12,117 nt of DNA from Physocladia obscura (lineage: Eukaryota; Chytridiomycota; Chytridiomycetes; Chytridiales; Chytriomycetaceae): positions 1-12,117 of the forward strand of contig JADGJH010001074.1 in NCBI GenBank assembly GCA_027596945.1. The letters are read 5' to 3'. How positions within the stretch are numbered: position 1 is the stretch's first letter; each line of letters starts with the position of its first letter. The notes beneath the pieces were generated by a model that was given only the letters and a program-made list of their open reading frames with translations, ran no database searches and had not been told where the DNA came from. This document shows, in pieces, positions 7,115 to 12,117 of this stretch. The translations under genes were made by a program, and so were the position numbers.

Positions 7115-7310
7115 AATAACGAAATAAAATACAAAAACAAAAATACTTGAACTATAATAGAAAAATCATTGATTATGATTAACTGAAAAAACCACTGAAA
7201 ATTCAATTTTAGCGGAAAAGACTAACAGTGTTTTTGAAATAATTGTCACAGAAAATTTTTAATAAAAAATCACAATTCACACAATTTTAAAGAAGACACA
7301 TCCTTCAAAT

Positions 7311-9332
7311 ATGGCTGTGGTTGAAAGCCATGCTGTGAAAGTTGATGATGATTTGCCTCCGATTTCCTCCGAAAATTCGTCTGAGATCCGTTGGAAAAAC
7401 GTGACTTATACAGTTCCGTATGGAAAAACAAAGGAACCGAAAGTACTTTTGAAGAACGCAACAGGATATGTCAGACAAGGCCAAATGGTAGCTATAATGG
7501 GTAATAAAATTTCTGTGCTGATGTTTGTCTGTTTGTAATTTGAAACAAACGTAAATAAAGGTGGAAGCGGAGCAGGAAAATCAACTCTTTTGAATACACT
7601 TGCTGGCAGAATTGCAGATCAAAAAGGTAGTGACGTCACTGGAGAAATTTTATTTAATGGAGAGCCACGAAATCCTGCAACATGGACAAATATTTGTTCT
7701 TATGTTGAACAGGTACTTTTACATTTTTTGATTGTCGCAGCAAAATATCGTATTTATTGCATATAGGATGACTTGATGTTTACAAATCTGAGTGTTGAAG
7801 AGACGTTGACGTATGCAGCGCAATTGCGACTTCCATCTTCAATGTTAGCCGAAGAAAAACGCCAAAAAGTAGATGAAATTATAATGCAGCTTAATTTGAA
7901 TGGGTGTAGAAAAACTTGGATTGGCGACAGTCTCAGTAAGAAGTATTTGATATTTTGTTGTATTTTAACTCTTATTTTTTGTTTATCAGGTAGAGGTATT
8001 AGTGGTGGAGAAAGAAAAAGAGTCGCAATTGGTGTTGAACTCGTCACAAACCCATCAGTTTTATTCCTAGATGAACCAACAAGTGGCCTTGATTCAGCGA
8101 ATGCTTTGGGGATTCTCAAAATCATCAAAAAACTTGCAATTACGAGAGGAATTGTGATTTTAATGACTGTCCATCAACCGCGAACTGAAATTTTGGATTT
8201 ATGCGACAAAATCATTCTTTTGAGTATGGGTAAGACACTCTGGTTTGGACCCACTGATGCGGCACTGGCTCATTTCAAGGATCTTGGACATCCATTACCA
8301 GAAAAGACCAATCCATCTGATTTTTTTCTTGATGTCATCACAATGGATCTCAGAACAGAAGAGGCGAAGGCGGCATCATTGGCCGTAATTGAAAAATTTC
8401 ACAACGCGTATCAAGTGAAATTTGGAAATTACAGTTCTCCGTTTCCATCTCAAATGCTTCCAGCAGATAAAACTTACGTTTGGCCACTTCCTTGGTATAT
8501 GGAACTTTTTGTTCTCTACAAACGTAATATGAAAGACGTATTCAGAAACAAAGGAGCTATTGGTGCTACCATTGGGCAGGCAATATTTCTCATTTTTTTG
8601 ATGGGGTTTGTGTTTTTCAAACTAGGGACTGATGCAGCCGGAGTGCAGTCAAGAATTGGATTTTTGTTCTTTATTTGTATCAATCAAACTTTCGGTGTCG
8701 TAATGCCTGCAATTGGTGTCTTTCCCACAGTCCGAACAATTTTTAAACGCGAAAGAGCAGCTGGGTGTTACCGAGCATCTTCTTGTTATATTGCAAAATT
8801 TTTAAGTGCAATTCCATTGTGCTGGGTGAATTCTCTTCTCATGTCAATTTGCCTCTACTGGATGGTTGGCCTTCAAGTAGATGTCGTTAGATTCTTCACG
8901 TTTGTTCTGCTGGTTTTGAATCATTCAAATACCGCACTGTCTCTGGCATATTGTATTGGATCAGCTGTTCCAACACCGCAAGTAGGACAAATTCTTGGGC
9001 CTCTTATTATCACTATTTTTCTGCTTTTTGGTGGCCAGCTTTTGAATATTGGATCTGTTTCTTGGGTTTTCAGATGGATTCAGTATGTTTCTCTCATCAG
9101 TTACACTTACAAGGGACTTGTGCAAAATGAATTTGATGGGTTGCAAATTCAATGTACTGCCAATATGAATTGCCAGACTTATGACGGAAGTGCGGTCGTT
9201 GCAAGTTATTCGGTAGACAATCCAACCAAATATTTTTGTGTGCTCATAAATTTTGGACTTGGGTTGGGTTTTTTGGCACTGGGTTACACCTTTTTTCAGA
9301 AGACGTCTCGTCCAATGATGCGTCTAAAGTGA
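7311..9332 (+). CDS. ABC transporter, ABCG/WHITE-type half-transporter
   Basis: ABCG half-transporters dimerise in a membrane and export lipids, sterols or xenobiotics using ATP. Four exons (7311-7500, 7561-7712, 7767-7935, 7990-9332) give 617 aa, the normal half-transporter size. The nucleotide-binding domain comes first. It has Walker A GGSGAGKST (64-72), Q-loop YVEQDD (Gln114), signature ISGGERKR (174-181), Walker B VLFLDEPTSGLD with Asp198 and Glu199, and H-loop His232. NPSDFFLDVIT precedes a linker and then about six membrane segments, near 361-381, 393-413, 439-463, 469-493, 503-525 and 585-605. The last extracellular loop carries cysteines 559 and 565, placed as in ABCG2-like proteins. 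KRERAAGCYRASSCYIAKFLSAIP is the typical ABCG coupling region. All ATPase motifs are intact, so it should be active. The substrate cannot be told. It ends 32 bp before MUS81. Confidence 0.95.
7936..7989 (+). other. 54-nt in-frame, stop-free intron 3 of the ABCG gene
   Basis: The donor is CTCA|GTAAGA and the acceptor TTATCAG|GTAG. Excision gives GDSLSRGISGGERKR, matching the family exactly. Retention adds 18 residues, mostly hydrophobic, directly before the ABC signature motif without breaking the frame. Confidence 0.85.
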
Positions 9333-9344
9333 AGACATTTAGAG

Positions 9345-9350
9345 AATAAA
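9345..9350 (+). terminator. AATAAA polyadenylation signal of the ABCG gene
   Basis: AATAAA lies 12 bp after the ABCG stop codon and 14 bp before the MUS81 ATG. Cleavage 10-30 bp downstream would fall at or inside the MUS81 coding start, so the two transcripts must overlap or be co-transcribed. Confidence 0.6.
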
Positions 9351-9364
9351 TTTTTTGTTCAAAA

Positions 9365-11619
9365 ATGGCTGACTTGAAACAGTTGTTTTTGGGATGGTTG
9401 TATGGTATGTATGAAGATGAACGCAAAATAGCACTTGCGCGTAGTAGTCACTCACGAACTGGTACCGTATATAAGCGGGTGAGTCTTACTGGTTCGAGGA
9501 GTGCGTAATTGAATGGCCTGAAATCTGGTTTGTTTTGGCGAAGGCGCACGAAGAACTCAGCAAATATCCGCTGGCAATTTACGCGCCCCGCGAGATGCTT
9601 GTTGTGCGTGGAATCGGTCCAGGAATTGTTAAAATGCTGGAGGCGCGACTCGAAGAACACAATCGCACCAACCACAAAAGCGACATCACCACCAACGCCA
9701 TCGAAGTAGTCGATATTACTATTCCGACACAACCTGCAAAGCCTCCCAAGCAGAGAAAAACTGCAAAACAGCAGTCTCAGCAAATTGAGCAAGACTTGCC
9801 AGAAAATTTACCATGTTCATCGTCAAAGAAACGTAAAGTCGAATATGTTCCAAAGTATCGATCAGGCGCCTGGGCCATTCTCCTTACCTTACAAGAATTG
9901 GGTGTATATTTAACAAAAGCCGAAATAATCAAACGTTCTCTTCCGCATGCAGATACACCACTTGACGCCCCAGCTACAAATGGTTCTTTTTATAATGGTT
10001 GGTCATCCATGGCTACTCTCCTTGAAAAAGAAGTGAGTTTCATTGTCTACTCAAGTGCTAGCACGCTGACTTTTTCTCACCCTCATGCTAGTTAGTAACA
10101 AAATATAGCCATCCACCTCGATTTACTCTTACAGAAGAAGGCGCAGCTCTTGTTACACGTATGATTGCATCTTCAACTCAATCACAAGCAAAGTCATGGA
10201 AGGAAAGTTCTGAAGATGAAAGCAGTGAAGACGAAAGTTTCGTGATGTTTATGCCTGACAGGTGCAATTTGAATATACCGTCACATTCGTTAAATTCTCA
10301 AATATCGACGAAGCCAAATTGCACCACTACTGTTGAATCTATTGCTACAATACTAAAATCGTCTTCATCAGTATCAAGTAACAATATTATTCAATTGAAC
10401 TCCAATTCGTCTTCATTTTGCGAATCTGAATCTGTCGCACCGGCGTCTCCCTCGCCCGCTATGAATACAGCAATCTCAAAGGATGCTATCTTACTCGCCG
10501 GCTCTTTCGAAGTCGTTTTGTTGTTGGATAACCGTGAAGTTAAAAATGGATACAACCGCAACTTCTTCAAAGATGGTTTGTCGGAAAAAGGAATTCGTTT
10601 TGAAAGCAGATCTTTAGAAATTGGTGACATTACTTGGATTGCACGACCAAAAGGATATGACGGTCAGTTATTTCTTTTCTTTTTTTGACTTTTTTACCGT
10701 TTATTCATTATTTTTCGCAGCCAAAACACATGGAGAAGAAAAGGAAATTTTACTAGAATATATTATCGAAAGAAAGACAATGGATGATTTAGTAGCAAGT
10801 ATCAAAGATGGCCGTTTTAAGGAGCAAAAGGTATGTTTTTAAGCGTTTAATTTGTGCTCAAATGTTTTTTTGAGTCAGTTTCGACTTTCTGATTGCGGAA
10901 TCTCAAATGTTATCTACCTAATTGAAGAAGTAAATTTGGAGGCTGCAGAAATATTTGGAATGGAAGGGGTGTATACAGCCATCACACAGACTCAAATAGA
11001 AAATGGATTCTTTTTAAAGAAAACTTTCAGCGCGGAAGAAACTCTTGATTATTTTGTTTCAATGACAAAATTTTTACAGAATTTTTACCAGGTATTGAGT
11101 ATGGTTTACCTTTGTACTTCATGTATTAAAAAAAAAAAAAATTGAAAATTTCATAGGGTAAAACAATAGCTTTTAATCGTGAACGAGCATTGGAAAATCG
11201 ACAGCCTTTCTCGAAGCCACCAAAAAATTCACTCACATATATGATATATTCTATATCTTTTCCCGAATATACTCGTCGCAACTCAAAAACAAAAAACTTT
11301 TCGTTGGGCGATGTGTGGATTAGACAGTTGATGACTATTCCCGGAATAAGTGCAGAAAAGGCTTGCTTTTTCGTAAAAACATTTAATACAAGCGCCAGGT
11401 AATGATTAAATCTCACTTTCGACATAAATGAACTTTTTCACAAAATTCAGTCTATTCAACGCTTTGCTGTCATGTGAAAATGATTCCGAACGTGAGAAGA
11501 CGATTCAGAAAGCTGGTGGCGAGGGTCGGAAGCAGATTAGTCTAATTCTTGCCAAAAAGCTGTTGGCGGTGTTTTGGAAAAGTGAAACTTCCGCAACTCT
11601 TTTTACGACAAAAGAATAA
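9365..11619 (+). CDS. MUS81: MUS81 structure-specific endonuclease catalytic subunit
   Basis: MUS81 with an EME1/MMS4 partner cuts 3'-flaps, replication forks and nicked Holliday junctions in the nucleus. Seven exons (9365-9478, 9544-10032, 10092-10662, 10721-10830, 10879-11091, 11157-11398, 11451-11619) give 635 aa. Residues 1-75 are the N-terminal helix-hairpin-helix domain ([33 protein letters not shown]). KKRKV at 133-137 looks like a nuclear localisation signal. A winged-helix domain follows ([12 protein letters not shown] to LTEEGAALV). A serine-rich acidic linker (about 225-335) has [12 protein letters not shown], good casein kinase 2 sites. The XPF-type nuclease starts at [10 protein letters not shown] (Asp347), with GD at 379-380 and the catalytic [10 protein letters not shown] (Glu408, Arg409, Lys410, Asp414). 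[11 protein letters not shown] and [14 protein letters not shown] are family blocks. The C-terminal hairpin is [11 protein letters not shown] (about 558-568). All catalytic residues are present. It is longer than most homologues because of the linker. The ATG at 9365 is chosen because the whole N-terminal domain follows. Confidence 0.95.
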
Positions 11620-11620
11620 A
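11615..11620 (+). terminator. AATAAA polyadenylation signal containing the MUS81 stop codon
   Basis: The TAA stop (11617-11619) is embedded in AATAAA. Two further AATAAA copies (11722-11727 and 11728-11733) lie 14-25 bp from the end of the convergent TOP3 coding region and could serve as alternative signals. Confidence 0.5.
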
Positions 11621-11658
11621 AAAACTATGTATGCTTGATTTATAAATCGAATGAAGTC

Positions 11659-11697
11659 TTTATTGATCAAATTGTTCTCGTAATGTCTAGTTTTATT
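11659..11697 (-). terminator. Two AATAAA polyadenylation signals for TOP3
   Basis: On the minus strand AATAAA occurs at 11697-11692 and 11664-11659, 50 and 83 bp after the TOP3 stop. The 3' UTR would thus run to the MUS81 3' end. Confidence 0.5.
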
Positions 11698-11746
11698 TTG
11701 ACGCTTTGTTTAATTTTAAAAAATAAAAATAAAACAGAAAAAATAG

Positions 11747-12107
11747 TCAAACCTGTTTCATAATTTGTATTTGTTCAGAAGCTTCTTCATAGGCATTTTT
11801 ATAGTGATGTATATTTTCTTGTAGTACTTGAGCTTTTGTTCTGGATCCTTCAAATATACGCTTGATGTTAACTTCAAGCTAAAAAGGCGATTTAAAGAAT
11901 CTTAAAAAATTATTCAAAAAATAAGCGCAAGAAAAATCACCTGGCTACGCAAGTAAGGTTTTGAAAGCGAAACTTGCATATCCATTTTGCGATAGCCAAC
12001 AATCAAACCCATCCCCAATGGAGTAGGAATAAATTTATCCCCTTCCTTGTTTACATACTCACGTTCTTGTATTTTTTTAATATGTTCATGTATAGTAGCA
12101 TCAGTGC
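11747..12107 (-). CDS. TOP3: DNA topoisomerase III, C-terminal end (partial)
   Basis: This is the end of a type IA topoisomerase, which with a RecQ helicase and RMI1 dissolves double Holliday junctions. Only the last two exons are inside: 11941-12107 and 11747-11878 on the minus strand, joined across a 62-nt intron (donor CAG|GTGATT, acceptor TTTTTAG|CTT). An AG at 12109-12108 fits an acceptor opening the first exon. The first exon gives GTDATIHEHI, the conserved type IA block that contacts DNA, then IPTPLGMGLIVGYRKMD and LSKPYLRSQ. The second gives LEVNIKRIFEGSRTKAQVLQ and a helical stretch ending in IQIMKQV. The protein stops right after the core domain: no C-terminal zinc fingers like those of animal TOP3A are seen, as in short yeast-type TOP3. 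The active-site tyrosine lies outside the window. An alternative splice at GTTTGA (11752) to a further exon is possible but unsupported. Confidence 0.9.
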
Positions 12108-12117
12108 CTGTCAAAGA

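Larger units (their letters stand above)
6082..7310. other. Long intergenic region upstream of the ABCG gene
   Basis: This is 1.23 kb without a firm gene in an otherwise tightly packed window. It has three zones. The first, 6160-6600, is less A/T-rich and carries open frames on both strands and several palindromes. The second, about 6600-6910, is A/T-rich with an imperfect 11-bp motif pair. The third, 6910-7310, is a very A-rich leader-like zone with an (AAC)7 tract and few T-rich stretches, ending at the ABCG start. The last zone is probably the promoter and 5' UTR of the transporter gene. No tRNA, snRNA or other known RNA was recognised. Confidence 0.5.

Noticed and set aside
7629..7640. 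12-bp perfect palindrome AGTGACGTCACT (CRE-like)
   Set aside because: It lies in exon 2 of the ABCG gene and encodes Ser-Asp-Val-Thr in a normal position. There is no reason to call it regulatory.
7754..8128. 124-codon minus-strand frame
   Set aside because: It is antisense to the ABC domain of the transporter, including Walker B, so it is a shadow of strong coding sequence.
9490..9505. GGTTCGAGG resembling a tRNA T-arm
   Set aside because: It lies inside MUS81 intron 1, and no acceptor stem, A box or anticodon arm can be formed around it.
9448..9792. 114-codon minus-strand frame
   Set aside because: It is antisense to MUS81 exons 1-2, whose domain structure is clear, and it also runs through an intron.

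Overview
The window is nuclear DNA of a small-genome eukaryote. Six protein-coding genes with close eukaryotic relatives are densely packed and interrupted by very short GT-AG introns (48 to 65 nt). Flanks are A/T-rich and 3' ends carry AATAAA signals. The lysine-rich N-terminal extension of the aspartyl-tRNA synthetase, the WHITE-type ABCG half-transporter, and the MUS81 and TOP3 genes would all fit an early-diverging fungus or other unicellular opisthokont. This placement is an inference from gene structure and remembered family resemblance, not from a search.

Layout, left to right. Bases 1-500 hold the 3' end of an unrecognised plus-strand reading frame. Bases about 606-1746 hold a decayed IS630/Tc1-type transposon on the minus strand; its transposase has a stop codon, a frameshift and a deletion that removes the middle catalytic Asp region. 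Bases 1880-2839 (minus) encode a NUDT19-type Nudix hydrolase, split by a 57-nt intron that is open in frame. A 487-bp divergent promoter region follows and contains a 40-codon cysteine-rich reading frame. Bases 3327-5346 (plus) encode a complete cytosolic aspartyl-tRNA synthetase (8 exons, 541 aa). Bases 5445-6081 (plus) encode a small SAM-methyltransferase-like protein broken by one frameshift.

A 1.23-kb gap (6082-7310) has no firm gene. It holds a 145-codon minus-strand open frame of doubtful status, a relatively G/C-rich island with palindromes, an 11-bp tandem motif pair and an (AAC)7 tract. Bases 7311-9332 (plus) encode an ABCG half-transporter (4 exons, 617 aa). Only 32 bp later comes MUS81, the structure-specific endonuclease subunit (9365-11619, 7 exons, 635 aa). 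The right edge (11747-12107, minus) is the C-terminal end of DNA topoisomerase III, convergent with MUS81.

Functionally these are mostly unrelated housekeeping genes. The exception is the MUS81/TOP3 pair: both act on joint DNA molecules during recombination and fork repair, and their 3' ends face each other 127 bp apart. The main themes for follow-up are compaction (stop codons embedded in AATAAA signals, a 32-bp same-strand gene gap, overlapping convergent 3' ends) and introns of 3n length without stops. No CRISPR array, rRNA or convincing tRNA was seen. I found no clear novel multi-gene system.
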